A stretch of DNA of 51,478 nt from Burkholderia cepacia (GCF_001039005.1 NZ_LDWR01000032.1:1-51478), one strand, 5' to 3'; shown: positions 32,394 to 40,630, numbered from the stretch's first letter. Translations and numbers: made by a program. The notes: a model not told the origin generated them from the letters alone.

Positions 32394-33590
32394 TCAGAGC
32401 GCGTGCGAGCGATCGCCGCGCGCAAACGCGTCGAGCGTACCGTCGATGCCGCGCGAGAACGCGATCACCTTGAACAGCTCGCCCATCTCGGCTTCGGAGA
32501 TCAGCTTCTGCACCGCGTTCGCGGCCGGCAGGAATTGCCGGATCTCGGACGGATCGATCGCGGCCAGCGCGTCGGTGATGCCCGCGTTCAGCAGGAAGCG
32601 CGCCTGCGACGTGTAGCCGAGCAGGTCGGCGCCGGCGGCGACGGCCGCGTCGTAGATGCCGGTGAATTCGACGTGCGCGGTGATGTCCTGCAGCCCCGGG
32701 TACAGGAACGGGTCGTCGTGCGCGTGGTGGCGGTAGTGGCACATCAGCGTGCCGCGGTCGCGCTGCGGATGGTAGTACTCGTGCGCGGGAAAACCGTAGT
32801 CGACCAGCAGCACCGCGCCGCGCGCCAGCATCGTGCAGACGGTGCGCGTGAACGCCAGCGCGGCCTCGTGCGTCTCGGTCACATAGCCGTCGGCGACCTC
32901 GGCGGCGAGCCCCGCGAGCACCGGCGGCTGGCTGGCCGGCGCGGCCGGCCGGTCCTCGAACACGAACGCCTGCCGCGCGTCGAGCGCGACGCCGCGCTCG
33001 TGCCATGCGCCGTCCGCCTTCGCGAACAACCGCACCGGCATTGCATCGAGCACCTCGTTGCCGACCACGACGCCCTCGAACCGCTCGGGCAGCGCGTCGA
33101 GCCAGCGCACCTTCGCCGCGAGCGCCGGCGCGGCCGTCGAAATCGTGTCGCGCTGCCGCTCACGCAGCTCGCCGGACAGGTCGACGATCAGGTATTCGTC
33201 GAGTTCGGCGCCCAGCGCGTCCAGCGCCATGAGCAGCCCGGCCGCGAGCTTGCCCGTGCCGGCGCCGAATTCCATCACGCGACGCGTGCCGCTCGCCGCG
33301 AGCGCTTCCGCGACCGGTTGCGCGAGGGTCTGCGCGAACAGCGGCGACAGCTCGGGCGCGGTGACGAAGTCGCTGCCGTCGTCGGCGCGGCGCCCGAATT
33401 TGCGTGCGCCGCCGCTGTAATAGCCGAGGCCCGGCGCGTACAGCGCGCGTTCCATGAAGCGGTCGAACGGCAGCCAGCCGCCGGCCGCCGCGATCTCGTC
33501 GCGCAGTTGCGCGGCGAGGGTTTCGGACTGCGCGAGCGCGTCAGGGCCGGGAGCAGGTAAACTAGCGGGTTCGTGAGCTTTCGGGTTCAT
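32394..33590 (-). CDS. SAM-dependent methyltransferase, MidA/NDUFAF7 family
   Basis: A 398-residue class I methyltransferase of the DUF185 family, whose mitochondrial member NDUFAF7 methylates an arginine of complex I. Segments in order: PFDRFMERALYAPGLGYYS, DFVTAPELSPLFAQTLA, the SAM-binding RVMEFGAGTGKLAAGLL, VVGNEVLDAMPVRLF, VLLVDYGFPAHEYYHPQR and LQDITAHVEFTGI. Length is normal. MNPKAHE is the best start; the frame is open beyond but only 13 bp separate this ATG from the divergent SDR start, so its promoter must lie inside that gene. Bacterial substrate not established. Confidence 0.9.
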   Translation of the reverse strand: MNPKAHEPASLPAPGPDALAQSETLAAQLRDEIAAAGGWLPFDRFMERALYAPGLGYYSGGARKFGRRADDGSDFVTAPELSPLFAQTLAQPVAEALAASGTRRVMEFGAGTGKLAAGLLMALDALGAELDEYLIVDLSGELRERQRDTISTAAPALAAKVRWLDALPERFEGVVVGNEVLDAMPVRLFAKADGAWHERGVALDARQAFVFEDRPAAPASQPPVLAGLAAEVADGYVTETHEAALAFTRTVCTMLARGAVLLVDYGFPAHEYYHPQRDRGTLMCHYRHHAHDDPFLYPGLQDITAHVEFTGIYDAAVAAGADLLGYTSQARFLLNAGITDALAAIDPSEIRQFLPAANAVQKLISEAEMGELFKVIAFSRGIDGTLDAFARGDRSHAL

Positions 33591-33603
33591 CCCGGCATTG
33601 TAA

Positions 33604-34347
33604 ATGACCGTTTCAGCCGATACGTCGACCCTGCGCGTGGTGCTCGTCGCGGGTGCCCTGGGCAGCGCGGCCGACGCCGCGTCGATCGGCCGCGCGCTCG
33701 CGACGGGATTCGCGCGGCGCGGCTGGGACGTCGCGCTGCAGCGCAGCCAGGGCGCGCCGCGCGCGGCCGCCGACGCGATCGTCGCCGAAGTCGCGGCGCT
33801 CGGCCGCCGCGCGGCCGTGCTCGACGCCGATCTGGCCCTGGAAGCCGATGCAGCCGCGCTGGTCGCCTCATGCGGTGCGGCGCTCGGCCGGCCCGCGTGC
33901 GCGGTGTTCGTGAGCGCCAGCGCGGGTGCCGACGACGCGCTCACGGTGGACGGTGCGTCGCTCGCCGGCGCGCTCGCGCGCAACGTGACGGCGCCGCTCG
34001 CGCTGGCCCGCGCGCTCGCCGACGCGACGCCCGACGCCGCACGCGAGCACGAAGCGCTGCGCGCGTGTGCGATCCACGTGCTGGACCAGGCGCTGTTTCA
34101 CCCGGCGCCGGAACAGCTGTCGCACGCGCTGATGCAGGCCGCGCTGAACCGCGCGACGGCGGCGCTGGCGGTCGCGCTCGCGCCGAAGGTGCGAGTCGCG
34201 GCGCTCGTGCGCGGCCACGCGCCGCACGCGGACGACATCGCGGCGGCCGCCTGCTATCTCGCGAGCGCGCCCGGCGTCACGGGCGCGACGCTGACCGTCG
34301 ACGGCGGCGAGCACCTCGTGCCGCCCGCCGCCGGCCCGAATGAATGA
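33604..34347 (+). CDS. Degenerate short-chain dehydrogenase/reductase next to folB
   Basis: A 247-residue Rossmann protein with SDR outline: VVLVAGALGSA for the cofactor loop (normally TGxxxGxG), FVSASAG at the NNAG position, and a C-terminal YLASAPGVTGATLTVDGGEH that is strongly SDR-like. The catalytic YxxxK is not visible; the aligned stretch LSHALMQAALN appears to have H174 and Q178 instead. It sits 78 bp before folB, where many beta-proteobacteria have a pteridine-reductase-like (FolM-type) SDR. A pterin-related but perhaps non-catalytic role is inference. Confidence 0.8.
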   Translation: MTVSADTSTLRVVLVAGALGSAADAASIGRALATGFARRGWDVALQRSQGAPRAAADAIVAEVAALGRRAAVLDADLALEADAAALVASCGAALGRPACAVFVSASAGADDALTVDGASLAGALARNVTAPLALARALADATPDAAREHEALRACAIHVLDQALFHPAPEQLSHALMQAALNRATAALAVALAPKVRVAALVRGHAPHADDIAAAACYLASAPGVTGATLTVDGGEHLVPPAAGPNE

Positions 34348-34425
34348 ACCGCGCGGGCGTGCGGCCTTGACCGCCGCCGCCCGCGCCGCTTTGCGTGCGC
34401 GCACGCCAATTTGACTGGGACGACC

Positions 34426-34830
34426 ATGTTTTCCGCTCTCCTGCACCCCCGCCTCGCGGATTGCCGCAGGCTCTACCTGCGCGATTACGAGGTGCACATC
34501 AACATCGGTGCCTTCGAACACGAGAAGCGCGGCGAGCAGCGCGTCGTCATCAACGTCGACCTGTTCGTGCCGCTCGCGCTGTCCACCCCCGTCGACGACC
34601 GGCTGCACGAAGTCGTCGACTACGACCTGATGAAGCAGAGCGTCGCGCAATGCGTGGCGCGCGGCCACATCCACCTGCAGGAAACGCTGTGCGACTCGAT
34701 CGCCGCGCACCTGCTGGCGCACGATGCCGTGCGCGCGGTACGCGTCTGTACCGAGAAACCGGACGCTTATCCGGACTGCGACGCCGTCGGCGTCGAAGTC
34801 TTTCGCATCAAGGACGAGGAGCGCGCATGA
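34426..34830 (+). CDS. folB: Dihydroneopterin aldolase
   Basis: A 134-residue aldolase of folate synthesis that cleaves dihydroneopterin to hydroxymethyl-dihydropterin and glycolaldehyde. LYLRDYEVHINIGAFEHEK holds the conserved N-terminal strand with the family IG.F..E pattern, VDYDLMKQSV and LQETLCDSIAAHLL the substrate-binding glutamate region, and VRVCTEKPDAYPDCDAVGVE the catalytic lysine loop. The ATG at 34426 follows GGGACG; an in-frame TTG 15 bp earlier is possible. The stop overlaps ttcA by 4 bp (ATGA). Confidence 0.92.
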   Translation: MFSALLHPRLADCRRLYLRDYEVHINIGAFEHEKRGEQRVVINVDLFVPLALSTPVDDRLHEVVDYDLMKQSVAQCVARGHIHLQETLCDSIAAHLLAHDAVRAVRVCTEKPDAYPDCDAVGVEVFRIKDEERA

Positions 34831-35819
34831 ACGCCCCCCACATGAATGACACGGCGGCCGATGCCGCCACCCTCGACGCGGCCGCCCCGGCCGGCCGCCA
34901 GGTGCTGACGCGCCGCGAGCAGAAGGAAGCGTACGAGAACAACAAGCTGTTCAAGCGGATCGTGCGCCAGGTCGGCCAGGCCATCGGCGACTACAACATG
35001 ATCGAGCACGGCGACAAGGTGATGGTCTGCCTGTCGGGCGGCAAGGACAGCTACGCGATGCTCGACGTGCTGCTGCGCCTGCGCGAGCGCGCGCCGATCG
35101 ACTTCGACATCGTCGCGGTGAACCTCGACCAGAAGCAGCCGGGCTTCCCCGAGCACGTGCTGCCCGAATACCTGAAACAGGTCGGCGTGCCGTTCCACAT
35201 CGAGAACCAGGACACCTACAGCATCGTCAAGCGGCTCGTGCCCGAGGGCAAGACGACCTGCTCGCTGTGCTCGCGGCTGCGCCGCGGGATCCTGTACCGC
35301 GTGGCCGGCGAGCTCGGCGCGACCAAGATCGCGCTCGGCCACCACCGCGACGACATCGTGCAGACGCTGCTGCTCAACATGTTCTACGGCGGCAAGCTGA
35401 AGGGGATGCCGCCGAAGCTGCAGTCGGACGACGGCAAGAACATCGTGATCCGCCCGCTCGCGTACGTGAAGGAAACCGATCTCGAGAAATACGCGGAGCT
35501 GCGCGAATTCCCGATCATCCCGTGCAACCTGTGCGGCAGCCAGCCGAACCTGAAGCGCGCGGAAATGAAGGCGCTGATCCGCGAATGGGACAAGCGCTTC
35601 CCCGGCCGCGTCGAGAACATGTTCAACGCGCTCGCGAAGGTCGTGCCGTCGCACCTGATGGACGCGACGCTGTTCCCGTTCGCATCGCTGCGCGCGACCG
35701 GCGAAGCCGATCCGCACGGCGACATCGCGTTCGACGAGGAACCGTGCGCGTCGGGCGACGACACCGCGGCGCCGGGCGCCGCCAAACCGATCTCGATCGT
35801 CCAGTTCGACGATCTGTAA
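34827..35819 (+). CDS. ttcA: tRNA 2-thiocytidine(32) synthetase
   Basis: A 330-residue ATP-pyrophosphatase that thiolates cytidine 32 of certain tRNAs using a [4Fe-4S] cluster. The PP-loop is CLSGGKDSYAMLDVL. The cluster cysteines are in TTCSLCSRLRRG and the third lies in IPCNLCGSQ. LGHHRDDIVQTLLLN follows the ATP site. N-terminal residues about 1-28 are a low-complexity extension, and the C-terminal tail (from about 290) is acidic and variable. Translationally coupled to folB by an ATGA overlap. Length is usual for beta-proteobacterial TtcA. Confidence 0.96.
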   Translation: MNAPHMNDTAADAATLDAAAPAGRQVLTRREQKEAYENNKLFKRIVRQVGQAIGDYNMIEHGDKVMVCLSGGKDSYAMLDVLLRLRERAPIDFDIVAVNLDQKQPGFPEHVLPEYLKQVGVPFHIENQDTYSIVKRLVPEGKTTCSLCSRLRRGILYRVAGELGATKIALGHHRDDIVQTLLLNMFYGGKLKGMPPKLQSDDGKNIVIRPLAYVKETDLEKYAELREFPIIPCNLCGSQPNLKRAEMKALIREWDKRFPGRVENMFNALAKVVPSHLMDATLFPFASLRATGEADPHGDIAFDEEPCASGDDTAAPGAAKPISIVQFDDL

Positions 35820-35954
35820 GCGGGGCCTGAACACCCGCCGGAATGGGGCGCCGGCCGCCGTTTCCGGCGCTGCCGCACCGGCGCGGCGGCCCCGGAACGG
35901 CGGGGGCCGCATGCTAAAATGGACAGCTTCGAACTCCTCTGACAAGCTGGCGCC

Positions 35955-37316
35955 ATGAATATCGTGATTTTGGCGGCAGGCACCGGCAAGCGCATGCGTT
36001 CCGCGCTGCCGAAAGTGCTTCACCCCCTGGCCGGCAGGCCGCTCCTCTCCCACGTCATCGACACCGCGCGCACGCTGCAGCCGTCCCGGCTGGTCGTCGT
36101 CGTCGGTCACGGCGCCGAGCGGGTCCAGGCCGCCGTCGCCGCACCCGACGTCCAGTTCGCGGTGCAGGCCGAACAGCTCGGCACCGGCCACGCGGTGCGC
36201 CAGGCGCTGCCGCTCCTCGATCCCGCACAACCGACGCTCGTGCTGTACGGCGACGTGCCGCTCACCCGCGCGTCGACGCTGCAGCATCTCGTCGACGCCG
36301 CGCGCGAAGGCCGCTACGGGATTCTGACCGTCACGCTCGACGATCCGACCGGTTACGGCCGCATCGTGCGCGACGTGTCCGGCTTCGTCACGCGCATCGT
36401 CGAGCAGAAGGATGCATCGCCGGAACAGCTGAAGATCGCCGAGATCAACACGGGCATCATCGTCACGCCCACGGCCCAGTTGTCGATGTGGCTCGGTGCG
36501 TTGAAGAACGAAAACGCGCAAGGCGAGTATTACCTGACCGACGTCGTCGAACTCGCGATCGAGGCCGGCTTCGAGGTCGTCACGTCGCAGCCCGACGAGG
36601 AATGGGAAACGCTCGGCGTGAACAGCAAGGCGCAGCTCGCCGAACTCGAGCGCATTCATCAGCGCAATGTCGCGGACACGCTGCTCGTCGAAGGCGTCAC
36701 GCTCGCCGATCCGGCGCGCCTCGACGTGCGCGGCACGTTGCGCTGCGGCCGCGACGTGTCGATCGACGTGAACTGCGTGTTCGAAGGCAACGTGACGCTC
36801 GCCGACAACGTGACGATCGGCGCGAACTGCGTGATCCGCAACGCGTCGGTCGGCGCCGGCACGCGCATCGATGCGTTCACGCACATCGACGGCGCCGAAC
36901 TCGGCGCGAACACCGTGATCGGCCCGTACGCGCGGCTGCGCCCCGGCGCGCAGCTCGCGGACGAAGCGCACGTCGGCAACTTCGTCGAGGTGAAGAACGC
37001 GGTGATCGGCCACGGCTCGAAGGCGAACCACCTCACGTACATCGGCGACGCCGACATCGGCGCGCGCGTGAACATCGGCGCGGGCACGATCACCTGCAAC
37101 TACGACGGCGCGAACAAGTTCCGCACCGTGATCGAGGACGACGTGTTCGTCGGCTCCGACACGCAGCTCGTCGCGCCCGTGCGCGTCGGCCGCGGCGTGA
37201 CGATCGCCGCCGGCACGACGATCTGGAAGGACGTTGCCGACGGTCTTCTCGCGTTGAACGACAAGACCCAGACCACGAAGAGCGGCTACGTCCGCCCGGT
37301 CAAGAAGAAAAGCTGA
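35955..37316 (+). CDS. glmU: Bifunctional GlmU (GlcN-1-P acetyltransferase / UDP-GlcNAc pyrophosphorylase)
   Basis: A 453-residue two-domain enzyme making UDP-GlcNAc for peptidoglycan and LPS. The N-terminal uridylyltransferase (about residues 1-228) has LAAGTGKRMRSALPKVLHP, LGTGHAVRQALP and LVLYGDVPLTR. The C-terminal left-handed beta-helix acetyltransferase (about 250-450) has hexapeptide repeats and the conserved VGNFVEVKNAVIGHGSKANH and GAGTITCNYDGANK. Length matches E. coli GlmU (456). It precedes glmS by 55 bp with a hairpin between, so the two steps are probably cotranscribed. Confidence 0.97.
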   Translation: MNIVILAAGTGKRMRSALPKVLHPLAGRPLLSHVIDTARTLQPSRLVVVVGHGAERVQAAVAAPDVQFAVQAEQLGTGHAVRQALPLLDPAQPTLVLYGDVPLTRASTLQHLVDAAREGRYGILTVTLDDPTGYGRIVRDVSGFVTRIVEQKDASPEQLKIAEINTGIIVTPTAQLSMWLGALKNENAQGEYYLTDVVELAIEAGFEVVTSQPDEEWETLGVNSKAQLAELERIHQRNVADTLLVEGVTLADPARLDVRGTLRCGRDVSIDVNCVFEGNVTLADNVTIGANCVIRNASVGAGTRIDAFTHIDGAELGANTVIGPYARLRPGAQLADEAHVGNFVEVKNAVIGHGSKANHLTYIGDADIGARVNIGAGTITCNYDGANKFRTVIEDDVFVGSDTQLVAPVRVGRGVTIAAGTTIWKDVADGLLALNDKTQTTKSGYVRPVKKKS

Positions 37317-37323
37317 ACCTTTT

Positions 37324-37346
37324 GCGGGCGCCCGTGCGGCGCCCGC
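37324..37346 (+). other. GC hairpin between glmU and glmS
   Basis: Perfect 9-bp arms GCGGGCGCC (37324-37332) and GGCGCCCGC (37338-37346) with a 5-nt loop, 25 bp before the glmS ATG. No T-tract follows, so it is not a classic terminator. It could be a processing or stability element that lets glmU and glmS levels differ. Confidence 0.5.
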
Positions 37347-37371
37347 GTCGACTTACAGGACTGACCCATTC

Positions 37372-39189
37372 ATGTGCGGCATTGTCGGCGCAGTTGCGCA
37401 ACGTAATATCGTTCCGGTGCTGATCGAAGGATTGCGGCGCCTCGAATACCGTGGCTACGACTCGTGCGGCGTCGCCGTGCTCGAGCCGGGCGCACCGAAG
37501 CGTGCGCGCAGCGTCGCACGTGTCGCCGATCTCGACGCGCAGGTGCGCGAGTCGCACCTCGAAGGCACGACGGGCGTCGCGCATACGCGCTGGGCCACGC
37601 ACGGCGCACCCGTCACGCACAACGCGCACCCGATCTTCTCGTCGGACGCGCTCGCGCTCGTCCACAACGGCATCATCGAGAACTTCGAGCCGCTGCGCGA
37701 AGCGCTGCGCGCGAAAGGCTACGAATTCGTGTCGCAGACCGACACCGAAGTGATCGCGCACCTCGTGCACAGCCTGTATCGCGGCAACCTGTTCGACGCC
37801 GTGCGCGAAGCCGTGCTGCAGCTGCACGGTGCGTATGCGATCGCCGTGATCCACAAGGACCAGCCGCACACCGTCGTCGGCGCACGCCAGGGTTCGCCGC
37901 TCGTCGTCGGCCACGGCGACGGCGAGAACTTCCTCGCGTCCGATGCGCTCGCGCTCGCGGGCAGCACCGACCGCTTCACGTTCCTCGAGGAAGGCGACGT
38001 GTGCGAACTGTCGCTCGACGGCGTGAAGATCCTCGACCGCAACGGCGCGCTCGCGCAGCGCGAAATCCGCGTCGTCAGCGCATACGGCGGCGCGGTCGAG
38101 CTGGGCCCGTATCGCCACTTCATGCAGAAGGAAATCTTCGAGCAGCCGCGCGCGATCAGCGACACCGTGCCGCAAACCGACGCGTTCGACGCGACGCTGT
38201 TCGGCGACGCCGCGCCCGCCGCGTTCGCGGACATCGACAGCCTGCTGATCCTCGCGTGCGGCACGAGCTACTACTCGGGCCTCACCGCGAAGTACTGGCT
38301 CGAATCGATCGCGAAGATCCCGACGCAGGTCGAGATCGCGAGCGAATACCGATACCGCGAATCGGTGCCGAACCCGCGCCAGCTCGTGCTCGTGATCTCG
38401 CAGTCGGGCGAGACGGCCGACACGCTCGCGGCGCTCAAGCATGCGCAGTCGCTCGGCCACACGCATACGCTCGCGGTCTGCAACGTCGCGACGAGCGCGA
38501 TGGTGCGCCTGACCGAAATGCAGTTCCTGACGCACGCGGGCACCGAGATCGGCGTCGCGTCGACGAAGGCGTTCACGACGCAGCTCGTCGCGCTGTTCGT
38601 GCTGGCCGCGACGCTCGGCAAGCTGCGCGGGCACGTCGACGCCGCGCAGGAAGCCGAATTCCTGAAGCAGCTGCGCCACCTGCCGGCCGCGCTGAACAGC
38701 GTGCTCGCGCTCGAGCCGCAGATCATCGCGTGGTCGGAGGAATTCGCACGCAAGGAAAACGCGCTGTTCCTCGGCCGCGGGCTGCACTACCCGATCGCGC
38801 TCGAAGGCGCGCTGAAGCTGAAGGAAATCTCGTACATCCACGCCGAGGCCTATCCGGCCGGCGAACTGAAGCACGGGCCGCTCGCGCTCGTCACGGAAGC
38901 GATGCCGGTCGTCACGGTCGCGCCAAACGACACGCTGCTCGAGAAGCTGAAGTCGAACATGCAGGAAGTGCGCGCGCGCGGCGGCGAGCTGTACGTGTTC
39001 GCCGATGCCGATACGCAGATCGTCAACGACGACGGCCTGCACGTGATCCGGATGCCGGAACACTACGGGCAGCTGTCGCCGATCCTGCACGTGGTGCCGC
39101 TGCAGCTGCTCGCGTATCACACCGCGTGTGCACGCGGCACCGACGTCGACAAGCCGCGGAACCTCGCGAAATCGGTGACGGTGGAGTAA
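37372..39189 (+). CDS. glmS: Glutamine-fructose-6-phosphate aminotransferase (isomerizing)
   Basis: A 605-residue enzyme that makes glucosamine-6-phosphate from fructose-6-phosphate and glutamine. It starts MCGIVGAV, so C2 becomes the N-terminal nucleophile of the class II glutaminase domain (to about residue 235; RWATHGAPVTHNAHP is conserved). Two SIS sugar-isomerase domains follow, with LACGTSYYSGLTAKYW, ISQSGETADTLAAL, STKAFTTQLVAL and the C-terminal RGTDVDKPRNLAKSVTVE. Length matches the family (about 609). Together with glmU it covers most of the UDP-GlcNAc route; glmM is elsewhere. Confidence 0.97.
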   Translation: MCGIVGAVAQRNIVPVLIEGLRRLEYRGYDSCGVAVLEPGAPKRARSVARVADLDAQVRESHLEGTTGVAHTRWATHGAPVTHNAHPIFSSDALALVHNGIIENFEPLREALRAKGYEFVSQTDTEVIAHLVHSLYRGNLFDAVREAVLQLHGAYAIAVIHKDQPHTVVGARQGSPLVVGHGDGENFLASDALALAGSTDRFTFLEEGDVCELSLDGVKILDRNGALAQREIRVVSAYGGAVELGPYRHFMQKEIFEQPRAISDTVPQTDAFDATLFGDAAPAAFADIDSLLILACGTSYYSGLTAKYWLESIAKIPTQVEIASEYRYRESVPNPRQLVLVISQSGETADTLAALKHAQSLGHTHTLAVCNVATSAMVRLTEMQFLTHAGTEIGVASTKAFTTQLVALFVLAATLGKLRGHVDAAQEAEFLKQLRHLPAALNSVLALEPQIIAWSEEFARKENALFLGRGLHYPIALEGALKLKEISYIHAEAYPAGELKHGPLALVTEAMPVVTVAPNDTLLEKLKSNMQEVRARGGELYVFADADTQIVNDDGLHVIRMPEHYGQLSPILHVVPLQLLAYHTACARGTDVDKPRNLAKSVTVE

Positions 39190-39200
39190 GGCAGGACGAC

Positions 39201-39227
39201 CGGGACGGCCCTCGAGAGGCTGTCCCG
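39201..39227 (+). terminator. Hairpin downstream of glmS
   Basis: Arms CGGGACGGCC (39201-39210) and GGCTGTCCCG (39218-39227) pair over 10 bp with one G-T wobble and a 7-nt loop, 12 bp past the glmS stop. No T-tract follows; it may act as a weak or Rho-assisted terminator. Confidence 0.5.
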
Positions 39228-39272
39228 ACCCGTATCGGCACGAAGCAGGCCATTTGGCGAGGTCGAAATATG

Positions 39273-39293
39273 TACCACGTAGTGGTATATAAT
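39273..39293 (+). promoter_or_regulatory. Operator-promoter of the toxin-antitoxin remnant
   Basis: TACCAC-GTA-GTGGTA (39273-39287) is a perfect 6-bp inverted repeat joined directly to a perfect -10 box TATAAT (39288-39293), 26 bp before the toxin start. An antitoxin bound here would block RNA polymerase. A -35 is not clear. This arrangement is typical of antitoxin-autoregulated operons. Confidence 0.75.
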
Positions 39294-39318
39294 CCTGTGC
39301 TAATTCGATCGGCCCGAC

Positions 39319-39480
39319 ATGCCTGCTTCCGTACGACGCGTCTTCAAGACGAAGTGGTTTCACAAGGCAGCCAGAAAAGCAGGCATCGCCGATGCCGAAC
39401 TCTGCCGCACCGACGCCGATATCGCGACGCTGATCGCACTGAAAGAGCTGGTGGAGATTTGCAATGGCCAAGAGTCGATT
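39319..39480 (+). pseudogene. RelE/HigB-like toxin remnant with a central deletion
   Basis: The frame begins like an intact toxin of the family with VFKTKWFHKAARKAGIADAE, then jumps at about residues 29/30 to RTDADIATLIALKELVEICN, which resembles the C-terminal tail of the same family. The middle of about 60-70 residues (usually with the conserved basic and aromatic catalytic residues) is missing. The frame then runs on across the antitoxin for over 270 codons without a stop, so the toxin's own end is also lost or altered. End coordinate approximate. Its promoter and partner antitoxin look intact. Family assignment is from recalled patterns. Confidence 0.6.
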
Positions 39481-39784
39481 CAAGAGCGACGCAACGGAGG
39501 CGATCCACAGCGCCGCGTCGGGTCTCTATCGCGCCGCGCTGATCGACAAGAAAACGATGCGCGAATACGACGATCTCTGCATCGAAGCCGCCCCGCAATT
39601 CGATCCGGAAGCGATCGCCCGCATCCGCAAATCCGTCAACGTCAGCCAGAGCGTGTTCGCGCTCTACCTGAACACGACAACGTCGACGATCCGCCAATGG
39701 GAACAGGGCGACAAGCGGCCGAGCGGCATCGCCGCACGGATGCTCCAGATCGTCGAGAAACACGGGCTCGAGGTGTTCTCCTGA
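39464..39784 (+). CDS. HigA-like antitoxin, apparently intact
   Basis: A 106-residue antitoxin that begins MAKSRFKSDATEAIHSAASG, the characteristic toxin-contacting N-terminus, and ends with an XRE-type helix-turn-helix (about residues 58-85: VNVSQSVFALYLNTTTSTIR, then QWEQGDKRPSG). Its ATG lies inside the toxin remnant, as in intact family operons. With the toxin broken, it would be an orphan antitoxin or DNA-binding regulator that may still repress the TATAAT promoter at 39273-39293. Confidence 0.9.
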   Translation: MAKSRFKSDATEAIHSAASGLYRAALIDKKTMREYDDLCIEAAPQFDPEAIARIRKSVNVSQSVFALYLNTTTSTIRQWEQGDKRPSGIAARMLQIVEKHGLEVFS

Positions 39785-39867
39785 ACCGGCCTCCCCGAAT
39801 GCGCATGCACGGCCGCCCCCGCACCGGATACCGCGACGCGACCCGCAAGGAATATGACGGAGACACA

Positions 39868-40317
39868 ATGGTAGCAAGACTGTTTGGATGCGGATTGCTG
39901 GCGCTGACGTTCGCGTCGACCGGCTGGGCCGCCGAGCACTACGTCGAAGTCTGGAACCCGCCCGAGGCGCGGCAGCCGGCAGCACATGCGCCCGCGCATG
40001 CGGGCGCCGACGCGCACGCCGGCAAGAGCGCGGAGAAGCACGCGAGCGCAACGCCGAAAACCGCCGTGAAAGCGCACAAGCGCCGCGTTGCGCAAGCCGT
40101 GAAAGCCGGTTCGCATCACCCCGCCGCCACGGCCGTGGCGCCCGCCGTACCGCGCCCCGTCGCGCAGCCCGCACCGGGCCGCCTCACGGTGATGCAGCCT
40201 GCCGACCCCGACGCGACGCGCACGCTCAAGTTCTCCGACATTCCGCGACAATACACGCCGGACGGCAACGTGCTGCGGGTCGGCACGCACGACCGCTCCG
40301 CGGAGGTGACTCGATAA
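39868..40317 (+). CDS. Exported Ala/His/Lys-rich protein of unknown function
   Basis: A 149-residue precursor. MVARLFGCGLLALTFASTGWA is a signal peptide with cleavage before AEHYVEVW. The mature protein has a low-complexity middle (about residues 35-110) rich in Ala, His, Lys and Pro, and a more conserved-looking end LKFSDIPRQYTPDGNVLRVG. ACGGAGACACA precedes the ATG at 39868. It is in the same frame as the toxin remnant, but a long continuous frame there is accidental. The stop overlaps the next start by one base (TAATG). I recognise no family. Confidence 0.78.
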   Translation: MVARLFGCGLLALTFASTGWAAEHYVEVWNPPEARQPAAHAPAHAGADAHAGKSAEKHASATPKTAVKAHKRRVAQAVKAGSHHPAATAVAPAVPRPVAQPAPGRLTVMQPADPDATRTLKFSDIPRQYTPDGNVLRVGTHDRSAEVTR

Positions 40318-40535
40318 TGGAAGCGCAAACCTACCTCGGCTACCAGATCTGGGGCCACGCGATCCTGCAGCAGGACGAGATCCTGCAACCCGAACGCTTC
40401 GCGGCGAGCGGCACGATCACGCAGAACAACCGGCTCGTCGAAGCGTCCGGTGTGCTCGGCGTGTTCGACACCGAGGACGACGCACGCGAGGCCGGACTCG
40501 AATGGGCCCGCGCGTGGATCGACAGCCACCGCTGA
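40317..40535 (+). CDS. Small cytoplasmic protein of unknown function (72 aa)
   Basis: A 72-residue protein preceded by a near-perfect ribosome site GGAGGTGA and coupled to the upstream gene by TAATG. It starts MEAQTYLGYQIWGHAILQQD, has a strand-rich middle (FAASGTITQNNRLVEASG) and a C-terminal helix DTEDDAREAGLEWARAWIDS. No signal peptide or membrane segment. I do not recognise the family. A strong bidirectional terminator follows, so the two-gene unit 39868-40535 ends here. Confidence 0.8.
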   Translation: MEAQTYLGYQIWGHAILQQDEILQPERFAASGTITQNNRLVEASGVLGVFDTEDDAREAGLEWARAWIDSHR

Positions 40536-40593
40536 CCGGCATGGCCGCGTACATCCGGCGTGCGGCCGTACACGGGCCGGCCGCGAGCCGTAA

Positions 40594-40630
40594 ACGAAAG
40601 AAGGGGCGTCCATGACGCCCCTTCTTTCGT
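40594..40630. terminator. Long bidirectional terminator hairpin
   Basis: Two perfect 17-nt arms, 40594-40610 and 40614-40630, with a 3-nt loop CAT. The arms are ACGAAAGAAGGGGCGTC and its reverse complement. It lies between convergent genes (small protein and FTR1 permease). The purine-rich arm gives CTTCTTTCGT after the GC core in both directions. Confidence 0.88.

Noticed and set aside
35840..35900. Terminator between ttcA and glmU.
   Set aside because: GC-rich segments can pair in several ways (GCGCCGG with CCGGCGC) but no T-tract follows and no fold is preferred.
39319..40317. A single 332-residue protein.
   Set aside because: The frame joins a toxin remnant, antisense-like translation of the antitoxin and the real exported protein starting at 39868. 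Only the last part has a signal peptide and ribosome site.
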